In this document: in pieces, positions 28,480 to 38,040 of the stretch | How the letters are laid out: each line of letters begins with the position of its first letter | Numbering within the stretch: the stretch's first letter is position 1 | Assembly (NCBI RefSeq): GCF_019598945.1 | Contig: NZ_CP080598.1 | Coordinates: 3,100,001-3,164,000 of the forward strand | Direction of reading: 5' to 3' | DNA: 64,000 bases | DNA from: Sphaerospermopsis torques-reginae ITEP-024 | GTDB lineage: Bacteria > Cyanobacteriota > Cyanobacteriia > Cyanobacteriales > Nostocaceae | The notes under the pieces: generated by a model | Database searches by the model: none | Told to the model about the DNA's origin: nothing | Seen by the model: only the letters and a program-made list of their open reading frames with translations | Made by a program: the position numbers and the translations under genes

Positions 28480-30024
28480 ATGAAATATAAGCAACATCAA
28501 GCTTTTTATGAAACATCAAAAAATAGTTTACCTATCTTTAAGTGGCTATTGACTTTGGTGCTGGTTTTATGTTTAAGTAGTTGTGCTGATAAAGCTAGTG
28601 GAAAAAATGTATCTATTAATAATCAAAAACCAGTTGCTGAAATTGCCCAAGTTGCTCGTAACTTTTCAGAAGCTGCTCCTCCAGAGCTAATACAAGAACT
28701 ACGAGGAGATTTGGAAAGTTATCAACCACAAGTAACAATACTTACGCCTACAGCAGATGAGATCATTGAAGATAATACTGTTACAGTCAGTTTTCAGGTT
28801 AAGGACTTACAAATTTTTAAAGATCCCGAATGGCAACTAGGACCACATCTGCACGTAATTCTTGACAATCAACCTTATATAGCTGTTTATGACTTAAATA
28901 AGCCTTTAGTTTTCTCAGACTTGTCCGCAGGTACTCATACTTTGCGTGTATTTGCGTCTCGTCCTTGGCATGAAAGCTTTAAAAATGAAGGTGCTTATGC
29001 CCAAACCACATTTCACGTCTTTACGAAAACGGACGATAACAACCCTGACCCTAATTTACCTCTTCTCACCTATAGTCGTCCTAATGGTAGTTATGGTGCA
29101 GAACCAATTATGTTGGATTTTTACCTAACTAACGCGCCTTTGCATCTTATGGCTGAAGATCATCCTGAAGACACATTGAGCGATTGGCGTATTCGTTGCA
29201 CAATTAATGGTGAAAGTTTTATTTTTGACCGCTGGCAAACAGTCTACCTCAAAGGGTTTAAACCTGGTAAAAACTGGGTAGAACTAGAATTTCTCGATAA
29301 CCAAGGCAACCCAGTAAAAAATGTCTTTAATAGTACAGTAAGAGTGATTAATTACCAACCGGGTGGTAAAGATACTCTCTCAAAAATGGTAAGAGGGGAA
29401 CTCACGGCTGATGAAGTGCGTGGTATTGTAGACTCAAATTACATCATTGAGATTCCTGTTACTGAACCTACACCTACTGTAACGCCCAAAGTCGAAATAA
29501 CACCACCTCAACCACAGGTAGAACCCAATAGGGAAAAACCAACAGTTCCAGAAATTGAAGTTTCTCCTATTCCTCAACCCAAAGTAGAACCCAAAGTAGA
29601 AACAACTCCTATTCCAGAAATTGAAGTTTCTCCTACTCCTCAACCCAAAGTAGAACCTAAAAAAGTAGAAACAACTCCTACTCCCAAAATTGAAGTTTCT
29701 CCTACTCCTGAACCTCAACTACAACCCAAGACAGAAAAACCAGCAGTTCCAGAAATTGAAGTTTCTCCTATTCCTGAACCCAAGGTAGAACCCAAAGTAG
29801 AAAAAACCCCCATTCCCAAAGTTGAAGTTTCTCCCACATCTCAACCCAAGGTAGAACCCAAAGTAGAAAAACCTGTAGTTCCAGAAATTGAAATTCGTAA
29901 AACACCCGCTGACTCATTAGAAACAGAGGAGTTGAAACCAGAAACAACAGAAAAAACAGGATTAAACAGATTAAGTGACTATTTCAAGAATAGAAACTCA
30001 ATTAAACCCGAAGAAAACAATTAA
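28480..30024 (+). CDS. Proline-rich repeat lipoprotein, function unknown
   Basis: 514 residues. The N-terminus is a lipoprotein signal (FKWLLTLVLVLCLSSCADK, lipobox LSSC), so it should be membrane-anchored outside the cytoplasm. Residues 75-200 form an Ig-like beta domain (QVTILTPTADEIIEDNTVTVSFQVKDL ... GPHLHVILDNQPYIAVYDL ... LSAGTHTLRVFASRPW), and 200-320 a second beta domain. Residues about 330-470 are a low-complexity stretch of units of the type PKVEPKVETTPIPEIEVSPTPQ, likely an extended spacer through the cell wall. The stop overlaps the convergent glutaminase stop by four bases. No enzymatic motif is seen. Confidence 0.8.
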   Translation: MKYKQHQAFYETSKNSLPIFKWLLTLVLVLCLSSCADKASGKNVSINNQKPVAEIAQVARNFSEAAPPELIQELRGDLESYQPQVTILTPTADEIIEDNTVTVSFQVKDLQIFKDPEWQLGPHLHVILDNQPYIAVYDLNKPLVFSDLSAGTHTLRVFASRPWHESFKNEGAYAQTTFHVFTKTDDNNPDPNLPLLTYSRPNGSYGAEPIMLDFYLTNAPLHLMAEDHPEDTLSDWRIRCTINGESFIFDRWQTVYLKGFKPGKNWVELEFLDNQGNPVKNVFNSTVRVINYQPGGKDTLSKMVRGELTADEVRGIVDSNYIIEIPVTEPTPTVTPKVEITPPQPQVEPNREKPTVPEIEVSPIPQPKVEPKVETTPIPEIEVSPTPQPKVEPKKVETTPTPKIEVSPTPEPQLQPKTEKPAVPEIEVSPIPEPKVEPKVEKTPIPKVEVSPTSQPKVEPKVEKPVVPEIEIRKTPADSLETEELKPETTEKTGLNRLSDYFKNRNSIKPEENN

Positions 30025-30935
30025 CTAAAAATACTCAGTTGCAAATTTTGGGATAAAGTTTCCATCAAGGTCAGACCAGCTACAGAATTGCCTATACTAT
30101 CTAAAGCGGGACTGTAGCTGGCGATCGCCCCTTGACCTGGTACTATTGTGATCAATGCTCCACTAATACCCGATTTTATGGGTAAACCAATTTTGACTGC
30201 ATATTGGGGAGAAGCTTCATATAGTCCACAAGTTAACATTACAGCGTTAACAATTTGGCGATGTTGGGAACTTATGAAACTGCTTGCACAAGCTAGGAGT
30301 TTTCCTAATTTCGCTAAATCTTCCACCGTGCCAGAAATACAGCATATTTGTTCATAAGTGTCAAGAGCCAATTCAATATTTTCAATGTGTTGAGTTTGGT
30401 AGAGATATTGAGCGATCGCCACATTTATCTGAGAACGAGTAGCACGCACAGAAGCCAACATTTCTAAATCTAAATATAGTTGACTACCTGCTAATTTATT
30501 CAACCACTGACAAAACAACTGAGTGCGATGATTTCCATTTTTACCTGGTAACTTATCAGCTAAAGTAATAGCACCACTATTAATCATCGGGTTGCGGGGT
30601 TTTCCACTATCAGTCATTAACTGTTCTAAAGAATTAAAAGGCATTGCTGAAGGTTCAACACCAACCCAGTTTAAAACATTTTCCGTTCCTAAATGTTCCA
30701 ACAGATATAGGAAAGAAAAAGGTTTAATAACACTCATCAAAGGAAATATACAAGCGTTATCTCCCAAAGTGTAATTTTCTCCTGACTGACAGCAGATATG
30801 AACAGCAAACCAATAAGGGTTAGCTACAGATAAAATGGGGATGCGTTGAATAACACTTCCTTGTGCTGCTAGGGTTTTCGCTTGTTGAACCCAGAGAGAT
30901 AAATGATTTATATTGATGTCTTCGAGTTTACCCAA
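30021..30935 (-). CDS. glsA: Glutaminase A
   Basis: 304 residues, family length. It hydrolyses glutamine to glutamate and ammonia using a serine beta-lactamase-like fold. The catalytic S-x-x-K is in FPLMSVIKPFSFLYLLE near residue 68, with NPMINSGAI near 117, and the later GLPIKSGISGALITIVPGQGAIASYSPALDSIGNS carries the other conserved segments. The only in-frame start is TTG 30935, since TAG closes the frame just upstream and no early ATG exists. It converges with the lipoprotein gene (four-base overlap of the ends). Confidence 0.93.
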   Translation of the reverse strand: MGKLEDININHLSLWVQQAKTLAAQGSVIQRIPILSVANPYWFAVHICCQSGENYTLGDNACIFPLMSVIKPFSFLYLLEHLGTENVLNWVGVEPSAMPFNSLEQLMTDSGKPRNPMINSGAITLADKLPGKNGNHRTQLFCQWLNKLAGSQLYLDLEMLASVRATRSQINVAIAQYLYQTQHIENIELALDTYEQICCISGTVEDLAKLGKLLACASSFISSQHRQIVNAVMLTCGLYEASPQYAVKIGLPIKSGISGALITIVPGQGAIASYSPALDSIGNSVAGLTLMETLSQNLQLSIFS

Positions 30936-31058
30936 AACCTTGATATTAGCCTAAATTTAAAATATACAATTTTCGATTGTATCACTTTTAACAGTCCATG
31001 CAAAAAACATAAACCTGAAAACCTAGACAAAATCTAACTCGTTTAATGATAAATTATG

Positions 31059-31091
31059 AATTATAAATTATAAATTATAAATTATAAATTA
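31059..31091. repeat. AATTATA heptamer array before the thioredoxin-like gene
   Basis: Four full copies and a partial copy of AATTATA end three bases before ATG 31094. There is no Shine-Dalgarno site between. Confidence 0.8.
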
Positions 31092-31093
31092 GT

Positions 31094-31678
31094 ATGACTC
31101 CTTGTGTTAGAGCGCCAGAATTACCAGAAAATTACCCTTGGTTAAATACAGATAAACCCTTATCTCTAAAAGCACTCAAGGGTAAAATAATTATTTTAGA
31201 ATTTTGGACATACTGCTGTATTAACTGTCTGCACATATTACCAGAATTAAAATATTTAGAACGTCAATATCAAGATAGTCTAACAGTTATTGGTGTTCAC
31301 TCTGGGAAATTTGACAACGAGAAAGAAATTGAAAATGTTCGTCAAGCAATATTGCGTTATGACATTGAACACCCGATTTTAGTTGATAGTGATTTTCGCG
31401 TTTGGGAACATTATACTATCAAAGCTTGGCCTACTTTAATTATTATTGATCCTCAAGGATATATAAGAGGACAATTTTCCGGTGAAGGACATTTAACAAC
31501 TATTGAAAATCTGATAATTCAGCTTTTACAGGAAAATCAAAATCATTTCAATTTCCAAAGATTAGAATTTACTTTGGAAAAACAAGATCAACAATTTACA
31601 CCTTTGGCTTTTCCTGGTGAGGTAAAGAAAATTGAATTTTTGGGTTTATGTGCGCCTGGTGCGTGTTTTAGAGAGTGA
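31094..31678 (+). CDS. Thioredoxin-like (TlpA-type) domain protein, lacking the usual NHL propeller
   Basis: 194 residues. The thioredoxin fold is clear: GKIIILEFWTYCCINCLHILPELKYLE contains the CxxC active site as CINC with an extra preceding cysteine, as in the NHL-repeat thioredoxins related to plant SOQ1. Then VIGVHSGKFDNEKE and YTIKAWPTLIIIDPQG (cis-proline). Relatives usually continue after FPGEV into a NHL beta-propeller of some 300 residues; here the frame ends after KIEFLGLCAPGACFRE. No propeller sequence follows in any frame. The gene is therefore truncated, possibly still giving a redox domain. No signal peptide is seen. Confidence 0.8.
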   Translation: MTPCVRAPELPENYPWLNTDKPLSLKALKGKIIILEFWTYCCINCLHILPELKYLERQYQDSLTVIGVHSGKFDNEKEIENVRQAILRYDIEHPILVDSDFRVWEHYTIKAWPTLIIIDPQGYIRGQFSGEGHLTTIENLIIQLLQENQNHFNFQRLEFTLEKQDQQFTPLAFPGEVKKIEFLGLCAPGACFRE

Positions 31679-31800
31679 GACTTTTAAAAACGCAGATCAA
31701 AATCATCAAAATAGATGATTAAAAAAAAGTAATATTATGATATAATTATATTTTTATAATTATCTCTGTGTCCTCTGTGCCTCTGCGATTAGTTAAAAAG

Positions 31801-31989
31801 ATGAAAAATCAAACATTTAACACCCAAGAATACATCAAACAAACTTCCTTATTGCTAAAACTAAAAATTAATCAAGAATATGAACCAGGAGTTATAAAAA
31901 ACTTTGAAAGCATCACAACCATAGCAGAAATAATAAATAATTTTCCCTTACCAGAAGAAATTGAAATATCCCCCATATTTGAACCATGA
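31801..31989 (+). CDS. AtzG-like small subunit (DUF4089)
   Basis: 62 residues from ATG 31801; an in-frame ATG-less extension to 31768 falls in a repeat-like stretch and is unlikely. The QEYIKQTSLLLKLKINQEYEPGVIKNFESITTIAEIINNFPL pattern matches the GatC-like small partner of AtzE-type amidases. Its TGA overlaps the amidase start as ATGA (31986-31989), which implies a tightly coupled complex. Confidence 0.8.
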   Translation: MKNQTFNTQEYIKQTSLLLKLKINQEYEPGVIKNFESITTIAEIINNFPLPEEIEISPIFEP

Positions 31990-33362
31990 ATGACGCTGTA
32001 AACATAGCTGAAAATATCTTATCTGGTAAAATTAGCGCCATCGAAGTTACTCAAACAGCGTTAGCAAAAATTGCTGCTAGAAACCTGGAATTAAACTGTT
32101 TTACCGAAATTACCACAGAAACAGCTTTAAAAGATGCGGCAAATATTGACCAAGAAATTGCTAAAGGTAAAAATCCTGGTATATTAGCTGGTGTACCTTT
32201 TGCTGTAAAAAATTTATTTGATGTTGCTGGTTTAACAACTTTAGCAGGGGCAAAAATTAACGCCGAAAATTCACCCGCTACCCAAGATGCAACTGCTATT
32301 ACTAGGTTGAAAAAAGCAGGTGCGGTGTTAGTGGGTGCGTTGAATATGGATGAATATGCTTATGGGTTTGTTACTGAAAACGCCCATTATGGTACTACTT
32401 ATAACCCCTATGACTTACAACGAATAGCGGGAGGTTCTTCTGGTGGTTCTGCTGCTGCGGTTGCTGGGGGTTTAGTTCCTTTTTCTTTAGGTTCAGATAC
32501 GAATGGTTCTATTCGTGTTCCTGCGGCTTTATGTGGTATTTTGGGTTTTAAACCTACTTATGGCAGGTTATGCCGTGCAGGTGTAAAATTATTTTCTAGC
32601 AGTTTAGATCATATCGGACATTTTGCAACTTCTGTGAGAGATATTGCGACAATATTTGATGTTTTACAAGGTGAAGATGAGCAAGATCCGGTTTGTACAA
32701 AACGTCCTATTGATTTATGTTTACCACAAATAAATAATGATATTTCTGGGATTAAAATTGCGATCGCAGATGATTATTTTACCCAAAAAGCAGAACCAGC
32801 AGCTTTAGCAGCAGTAGCAAAAGTTGCTCATGCTTTAAATGTGACTGAATATGTCACAATACCAGAAGCGGAAATAGCTCGTGCTGCGGCGTTTGTAATT
32901 ACAGCTTGTGAAGGTGCAAATCTGCATTTAGAAAAATTAAAATCCCGTCCGCAAGATTTTGATCCAGCAACGCGAGATAGATTTTTAGCTGGTGCTTTAA
33001 TTCCTAATTCCTGGTATATCCAAGCTCAACGTTTTAGAAGATGGTATAGAGATCAAGTGAGGGCAATATTTGAAAATGTAGATATAATTATTGCCCCAAC
33101 AACTCCAATTCCTGCCCCATTAATTGGACAAAAAACGATGATTTTAGATGGTGAAGAAATTATTGTCCGTCCACATTTAGGGCTGTTTACTCAACCATTG
33201 TCTTTTATTGGTTTACCGGTTTTATCAGTACCAATTAAGGAGAAAAATTCTCTACCTTTAGGAGTACAATTAATAGCTGCACCCTATAATGAAGCTTTAA
33301 TTTTACGAGTTGCGGCATTTTTGGAAGCACAGGGTATTATTTCTGGTGGGTTACGTTCCTAA
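31986..33362 (+). CDS. AtzE-like amidase (amidase signature family)
   Basis: 458 residues. The Ser-cisSer-Lys triad positions are visible: GVPFAVKNLFDV (lysine, near 78) and RIAGGSSGGSAAAVAGGLVPFSLGSDTNGSIRVPA (serines, near 150-175). The sequence around DYFTQKAEPAALAAVAKVA and the RPHLGLFTQPLSFIGLPVLSVP end are of the 1-carboxybiuret hydrolase AtzE type. In triazine degraders AtzG-AtzE removes an amino group from carboxybiuret; in cyanobacteria the natural substrate is not settled and a nitrogen-salvage role is inference. It overlaps the AtzG-like gene by four bases. Confidence 0.88.
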   Translation: MNDAVNIAENILSGKISAIEVTQTALAKIAARNLELNCFTEITTETALKDAANIDQEIAKGKNPGILAGVPFAVKNLFDVAGLTTLAGAKINAENSPATQDATAITRLKKAGAVLVGALNMDEYAYGFVTENAHYGTTYNPYDLQRIAGGSSGGSAAAVAGGLVPFSLGSDTNGSIRVPAALCGILGFKPTYGRLCRAGVKLFSSSLDHIGHFATSVRDIATIFDVLQGEDEQDPVCTKRPIDLCLPQINNDISGIKIAIADDYFTQKAEPAALAAVAKVAHALNVTEYVTIPEAEIARAAAFVITACEGANLHLEKLKSRPQDFDPATRDRFLAGALIPNSWYIQAQRFRRWYRDQVRAIFENVDIIIAPTTPIPAPLIGQKTMILDGEEIIVRPHLGLFTQPLSFIGLPVLSVPIKEKNSLPLGVQLIAAPYNEALILRVAAFLEAQGIISGGLRS

Positions 33363-33588
33363 TATCAAAGCAAAAAGGCTGAAATATCAACAATAATAAC
33401 TAATTGCTCATTGATGAAAAGTCATGAAATCATAAGTACCCCTTCTTTTGCTTCTGCATAGGATAAGATTTTTATATTGAGAAATTTCAAAATCGCGTTA
33501 CAATCATTAAAGCTTAAATTAGTTAATTAGCTGATTCAGCTTTTAGCTAACTCCAACCATCTATCTATTCCCAAACTTGGGAAATTAT

Positions 33589-34677
33589 ATGTTACAGCTA
33601 GTAATTACTGTTTTTGTACTGCTTTTAGGTTCAGCATTGTGTTCTGCTACAGAAACGGCGCTGTTATCTGTTCCAACATTGAGAGTTCGACAATTAGCGG
33701 AATTTAAAAAACCCGCCGCAGTTGCACTTCTAGCGATTCGTGAAAACATGAATCGGCCTATTGCCACAATAGTAATCCTCAATAATATTTTCAATATTAT
33801 TGGAAGTATTATCACAGGTAATATTGCAACTCAAGTATTAGGAAATAGGTGGCTTGGTGTATTTTCGGGAATATTAACTTTTCTGATTATTATTTTTGGA
33901 GAAATTATACCCAAGACAATTGGTGAGAGATATTCTGAACAAATTGCTATACTCACAGCCATACCTGTAACGGGAATTTCTCTGGCTTTTACACCCTTAG
34001 TTTGGATTTTAGAAAATGTCACTGCACCTTTTTCTCAAGGGATAAAAAGACCAACAACCAACGAAGCAGAAATCAAATTATTAGCAAATATTGGTCAACA
34101 AGAAGGTATAATCCAAAGTGATGAAGCAGAAATGATTCAGAGGGTGTTCAGATTAAATGATGTGACAGCATCTGATTTAATGACACCCCAGATCATGATG
34201 ACATATATACGTGGTAATGTTACCTTGGAAGAGGCTAAAGCAGATATTATTGCTTCCCAACATACCCGAATTATTGTTATTGATGAATCTATTGATCAAG
34301 TGATGGGATTTGCTTTAAAACAGAGTTTACTTACAGCAATGGTGGAAGGAAGTGGTGAACAAAAAATTGCTGATTTAGCTAGAAAAGTGCGCTTTGTTCC
34401 TGAGATCATTCGTGCTGACAAACTGCTCAAAAATTTTATAGAATCCCATGAACATCTAGCAGTGGTAGTAGATGAATATGGATGTGTTGCTGGTGTGATT
34501 ACTTTGGAAGATGTGCTAGAGGTAATAACTGGTGAAATTGTAGATGAGACTGATAAAACCGTCGATTTACAAGAAATTGCTAGGAAGAAACGAGCAAAAA
34601 TGTTGCAGTCTATCAATACTCTTTATGTTAAGGAAAAACCTGATAACTATGATCTAAAAATAGGAAACACAAATTAA
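33589..34677 (+). CDS. CNNM/CorC-type membrane protein with DUF21 and CBS domains
   Basis: 362 residues from ATG 33589. Residues 1-140 form the DUF21 membrane domain (LVITVFVLLLGSALCSATETALLSV, then RPIATIVILNNIFNIIGSIITGN, and FLIIIFGEIIPKTIGERYSEQIA), in which SATETALLS and GEIIPKTIGE are family motifs. A CBS pair spans about 195-315 (DLMTPQIMMTYI, VVDEYGCVAGVITLEDVLEVITGEI). This family exports magnesium or related ions, or modifies transport. The CorC_HlyC ending domain is absent, which is a common short form. A TTG at 33577 is an alternative start. Confidence 0.9.
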   Translation: MLQLVITVFVLLLGSALCSATETALLSVPTLRVRQLAEFKKPAAVALLAIRENMNRPIATIVILNNIFNIIGSIITGNIATQVLGNRWLGVFSGILTFLIIIFGEIIPKTIGERYSEQIAILTAIPVTGISLAFTPLVWILENVTAPFSQGIKRPTTNEAEIKLLANIGQQEGIIQSDEAEMIQRVFRLNDVTASDLMTPQIMMTYIRGNVTLEEAKADIIASQHTRIIVIDESIDQVMGFALKQSLLTAMVEGSGEQKIADLARKVRFVPEIIRADKLLKNFIESHEHLAVVVDEYGCVAGVITLEDVLEVITGEIVDETDKTVDLQEIARKKRAKMLQSINTLYVKEKPDNYDLKIGNTN

Positions 34678-34754
34678 TTTAAAATTCAAAATTTTTGCAA
34701 ATAGGCTACGTGAACAAATTTAACATCCAGGAATTAAACATTTGCCATTTTCCC

Positions 34755-34854
34755 GTAGGTTGGGTTGAACGAAGTGAAACCCAAATTAAACTCAACGTAT
34801 TTGTTGGGTTTCGTTCCATTGCTTCGCAACGCTAACGCGAACAACCCAACCTAC
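34755..34854. repeat. Imperfect long inverted repeat (dispersed type)
   Basis: GTAGGTTGGGTTG (34755-34767) pairs with CAACCCAACCTAC (34842-34854), and an inner pair is GAACGAA...AAACCCAA with TTGGGTTTCGTTC. This type of hairpin is spread in cyanobacterial genomes. The gap 34678-35024 shows no gene. Confidence 0.75.
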
Positions 34855-34918
34855 AAATCAAGATATTTTTGATTTTGACGAAGGTATTGATCCTTGAACT
34901 CCTTTATCCTCACGACAA

Positions 34919-34939
34919 GACTTTTTCAGCAAGCCCCAA
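34919..34939. mobile_element. Solitary MITE end
   Basis: GACTTTTTCAGCAAGCCCCAA matches the right end of the element at 16251-16458 (GACTTTTTCAGCAACCCCTAA). The opposite end is not found nearby, so it looks like a remnant. Confidence 0.55.
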
Positions 34940-35024
34940 TTAGCATTTGTTCACTAAATTGAAGAGATGAGATTGAAAACCAACTCATCTCTTCAAAAGT
35001 CAAAGACTATGAAATCAGCAAAAG

Positions 35025-36716
35025 TCAATTAGCGAATAAATCTAAATCTGTAACTGCGCCGACACTACTAGAGGCTACGAGTTTGGCATATTTAGCTAAC
35101 ACACCTTTAGTATAGCGGGGTGGACGGGGTTGCCAGTTGGCACGACGACGGGCTAATTCTTCATCAGATACATTGATCTGTAATAACCGCGCATTAGCGT
35201 CAATGGTGATGCTATCACCTTCTTCTACCAAAGCGATATTACCACCAACTGCGGCTTCTGGGGCAACGTGACCAACTACCATCCCGTAAGTACCACCAGA
35301 AAAACGCCCATCGGTGATTAAACCCACGGAGTCGCCTAAACCTGCACCAATAATAGCAGAGGTGGGAGCGAGCATTTCCCGCATTCCTGGTCCGCCTTTT
35401 GGTCCTTCGTAACGGACAATTACCACATCCCCAGCTTTGATTTTCCCTGCTAAAATGGCATCTAAACAAGATTCTTCTGATTCAAATACTCTCGCAGGTC
35501 CTGTGATAGCAGGTTTTTTCACCCCGGTAATTTTGGCAACTGCACCTTCAGTAGCAAGGTTGCCTTTGAGAATGGCTAGGTGTCCTTGAGCATACATGGG
35601 GTTATGCCAAGGACGAATCACATCTTGATCTGGTGATGGTTCGTCAGGGATATCTGCTAAAACTTCGGCTACAGTTTGTCCTGAGATGGTGAGACAATCA
35701 CCATGTAACAGGCCATGAACTAAGAGCATTTTCATGACTTGGGGAATACCACCGGCTTTGTGTAAGTCTGTGGCTACATATCTACCACTGGGTTTTAAGT
35801 CACAGATGACAGGAACACGGCCGCGAATGGTTTCAAAGTCGTCTAATGTCAGTTCTACACCTGCGGCACGGGCGATCGCCAGAAAATGTAAAACTGCATT
35901 GGTAGAACCACCCACAGCCATAATTACAGAAATGGCGTTTTCTATAGATTTACGGGTGATAATTTGCCGGGGTAATATTTGCTTACGGATAGCTTCTACT
36001 AAAACGGCTGCTGATTTGGCGGTACTTTCGGCTTTTTCTTCATCTTCTGCCGCCATTGTGGAGGAATAGGGTATACTCATGCCCATTGCTTCAAAGGCTG
36101 AGGACATGGTGTTAGCTGTAAACATTCCTCCGCAAGAACCAGCACCGGGACAAGCGTTACGTTCTACTGCTAAAAGTTCTTCTTCGTTAATTTTACCGGC
36201 GCTGTGTTGACCTACAGCTTCAAAAGAACTGACAACGGTTAAGTCTTGACCGTCATATTTTCCGGGTTTGATTGTGCCACCATATACAAATATGGCGGGG
36301 ATGTTCATGCGTGCCATTGCCAACATAGCACCGGGCATATTTTTATCACAACCACCAATGGCCAGCACACCGTCCATACTTTGCCCACTACAAGCGGTTT
36401 CGATAGAATCGGCGATGACTTCCCGTGAAACTAGGGAATATTTCATCCCTTCTGTTCCCATTGAAATACCATCACTGATGGTAATAGTACCGAAAATCTG
36501 GGGCATTGCACCCGCTTCTCTGACACCAATTTCTGCTCTTTGGGCGAGTTTGTTAATCCCCATATTACATGGGGTGATGGTGCTGTAACCATTGGCAATA
36601 CCGACAATGGCTTTGTTAAAATCTTCATCTTGGAAACCAACTGCCCGTAACATAGCCCGGTTAGGCGATCGCTGCACCCCTTGAGTAACTACTTTACTTC
36701 TTAAATTTTCTGCCAT
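35025..36716 (-). CDS. ilvD: Dihydroxy-acid dehydratase
   Basis: 563 residues from ATG 36716, which has AAGGA ten bases upstream; a longer frame from ATG 36740 lacks a site. The enzyme dehydrates 2,3-dihydroxy acids in isoleucine and valine synthesis. The iron-sulfur cysteines are seen in [25 protein letters not shown] and [19 protein letters not shown]; the ending [32 protein letters not shown] is family-typical. Transcribed alone. A nine-base and a thirteen-base tandem array lie upstream. Confidence 0.97.
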   Translation of the reverse strand: MAENLRSKVVTQGVQRSPNRAMLRAVGFQDEDFNKAIVGIANGYSTITPCNMGINKLAQRAEIGVREAGAMPQIFGTITISDGISMGTEGMKYSLVSREVIADSIETACSGQSMDGVLAIGGCDKNMPGAMLAMARMNIPAIFVYGGTIKPGKYDGQDLTVVSSFEAVGQHSAGKINEEELLAVERNACPGAGSCGGMFTANTMSSAFEAMGMSIPYSSTMAAEDEEKAESTAKSAAVLVEAIRKQILPRQIITRKSIENAISVIMAVGGSTNAVLHFLAIARAAGVELTLDDFETIRGRVPVICDLKPSGRYVATDLHKAGGIPQVMKMLLVHGLLHGDCLTISGQTVAEVLADIPDEPSPDQDVIRPWHNPMYAQGHLAILKGNLATEGAVAKITGVKKPAITGPARVFESEESCLDAILAGKIKAGDVVIVRYEGPKGGPGMREMLAPTSAIIGAGLGDSVGLITDGRFSGGTYGMVVGHVAPEAAVGGNIALVEEGDSITIDANARLLQINVSDEELARRRANWQPRPPRYTKGVLAKYAKLVASSSVGAVTDLDLFAN

Positions 36717-36726
36717 TTTTATTGAT

Positions 36727-36731
36727 TCCTT
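36727..36731 (-). promoter_or_regulatory. Ribosome binding site fixing the ilvD start
   Basis: AAGGA on the minus strand is ten bases before ATG 36716. Since it lies inside the longer frame, the shorter start is preferred. Confidence 0.7.
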
Positions 36732-36758
36732 CTGTACCATGATCGCTATGATGGCGAT

Positions 36759-36803
36759 TTTTGTAGGTTTTGTAGGTTTTGTAGGTTTTGTAGATTTTGT
36801 AGA
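36759..36803. repeat. Nine-base tandem repeat upstream of ilvD
   Basis: Five copies of TTTTGTAGG/A, the last two with A in the ninth position, 43 bases before the ilvD start. Confidence 0.9.
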
Positions 36804-36921
36804 TATTTATTCTCTCAAAAAGTGGTCATTGGTTATTAGTTTCTTAGTTATTGATTTATTAATGATTGGCTTATTAGTCATTGGTGATTATTTATGTATC
36901 AAATAAGTAGTCGTGTAAAAT

Positions 36922-36999
36922 AAATTTTATAGTTAAATTTTATAGTTAAATTTTATAGTTAAATTTTATAGTTAAATCTTATAGTTAAATCTTATAGTT
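36922..36999. repeat. Thirteen-base tandem repeat
   Basis: Six copies of AAAYTTATAGTT-like units (AAATTTTATAGTT four times, AAATCTTATAGTT twice). It is not a CRISPR: there are no spacers. The rest of 36804-37303 is AT-rich with no gene seen. Confidence 0.9.
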
Positions 37000-37303
37000 A
37001 GGACAGAGAACAGGGAATGGGCAATAGGTAAGGAATACAGACATTTTGTTTTCACTCAGTTTGCACTCAATAGACATCTGGTGGTAATTCAATGTGCATA
37101 ACCTGAAACCCTTGTAGAGACGTTAGGTTTTTGTAGATTATTAGTTTCATTTTATACTTTTTGAAAGACCTCTTACATAAAAAATAAAAAATAAAAAATA
37201 TACAAAAAAATATACAAAAAAATATACTTCTTATCAAAACAGTGTCACAACTATTATCGTATAATTAGATTCAAATATATATAGTGTTATCGAAGTAATC
37301 TGT

Positions 37304-37861
37304 GTGGGAGTAGTATACATAGGCGATCGCGCAACAGGCAAGACTCACTTAGCACTAGAGTTAGCCAACCCCGATGGTGAATATGTCAAAGTTAGTAATC
37401 TCGATTATGACAATCTGAGATTATCATTGCTGGATGAAAACTACCAAGGCAAGCCCACGGATGCAGTAGCACCATACAAACGTAACTTAAATATGAATGT
37501 GCGATTACCATCTGGAAACAAGCAGGTTTTAGTAGATTGGGTTGATACAGGGGGCGAGGTATGGCGGAGAAGTTGGCAAAAAGATAATTCTGATCGGTGG
37601 ATTCAATTTTTAGATCCTATTCGCAACAGTGAAGGACTATTACTCATTCTTCCACCCCATCGGGGGATGAGTTTTCAAACTGGTGTGGATGTAGAACAGT
37701 TTCCCACACAAAAACAATGGTGTAATCGTTTTGAAAGATGGGTAACATTTTTTCATCAACAATGTCCAAAAGTCAGACATTTGGCTATTTGTATCAACAA
37801 AGCTGATTTATTTTGTGATTTATCCACAGAAGGGGCAAAACTACAGGGGAAACGCATCTAA
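37304..37861 (+). pseudogene. GTPase-like P-loop protein, C-terminus truncated by an inverted-repeat element
   Basis: 185 codons from GTG 37304. The P-loop is GDRATGKTH at residues 7-15, VDWVDTGGEVWRRSWQ near 85-98 is the switch II-like region with DTGGE, and INKADLF near 168 is the NKxD base-recognition motif, so this is a small GTPase. It breaks off soon after NKxD: the last codons LQGKRI come from the terminal repeat of the element at 37844, and nothing like the rest of the domain follows. Only a few residues lie before the P-loop, so the N-terminus may be short as well. It is probably part of the same signalling cluster as the two genes downstream. Confidence 0.75.
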
Positions 37862-38040
37862 ATCTTATTGACAAAATACCGTTTTAATGTATAGACCAAT
37901 AAATCCCTATTTATCGTTTGATTGATTTTTTCAGGATCATGGTGATGGACTAAAATATTGTCAATAAGTGGTCGTTAATGCGAATATTTTGGTCGTTATT
38001 GAGATTGAATCGCCCTTATTGATAAGATGCGTTTCCCCTG
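37844..38040. mobile_element. Small inverted-repeat element splitting the GTPase-PP2C region
   Basis: CAGGGGAAACGCATCT (37844-37859) is the exact inverse of AGATGCGTTTCCCCTG (38025-38040). The 197-base unit has no transposase. No target duplication is visible (ACTA before, ATTTA after), which fits a deletion between two copies better than a simple insertion. It supplies the last codons of the GTPase and the first of the PP2C protein. Confidence 0.85.

Noticed and set aside
28286-28519. 77-codon frame on - strand upstream of the proline-rich lipoprotein
   Set aside because: Overlaps the start of the real gene at 28480, odd composition and no ribosome site.
36922-36999. Possible CRISPR array
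   Set aside because: Units are 13 bases, adjacent, with no spacers, and no cas gene is near. The seven-base arrays elsewhere are excluded for the same reason.
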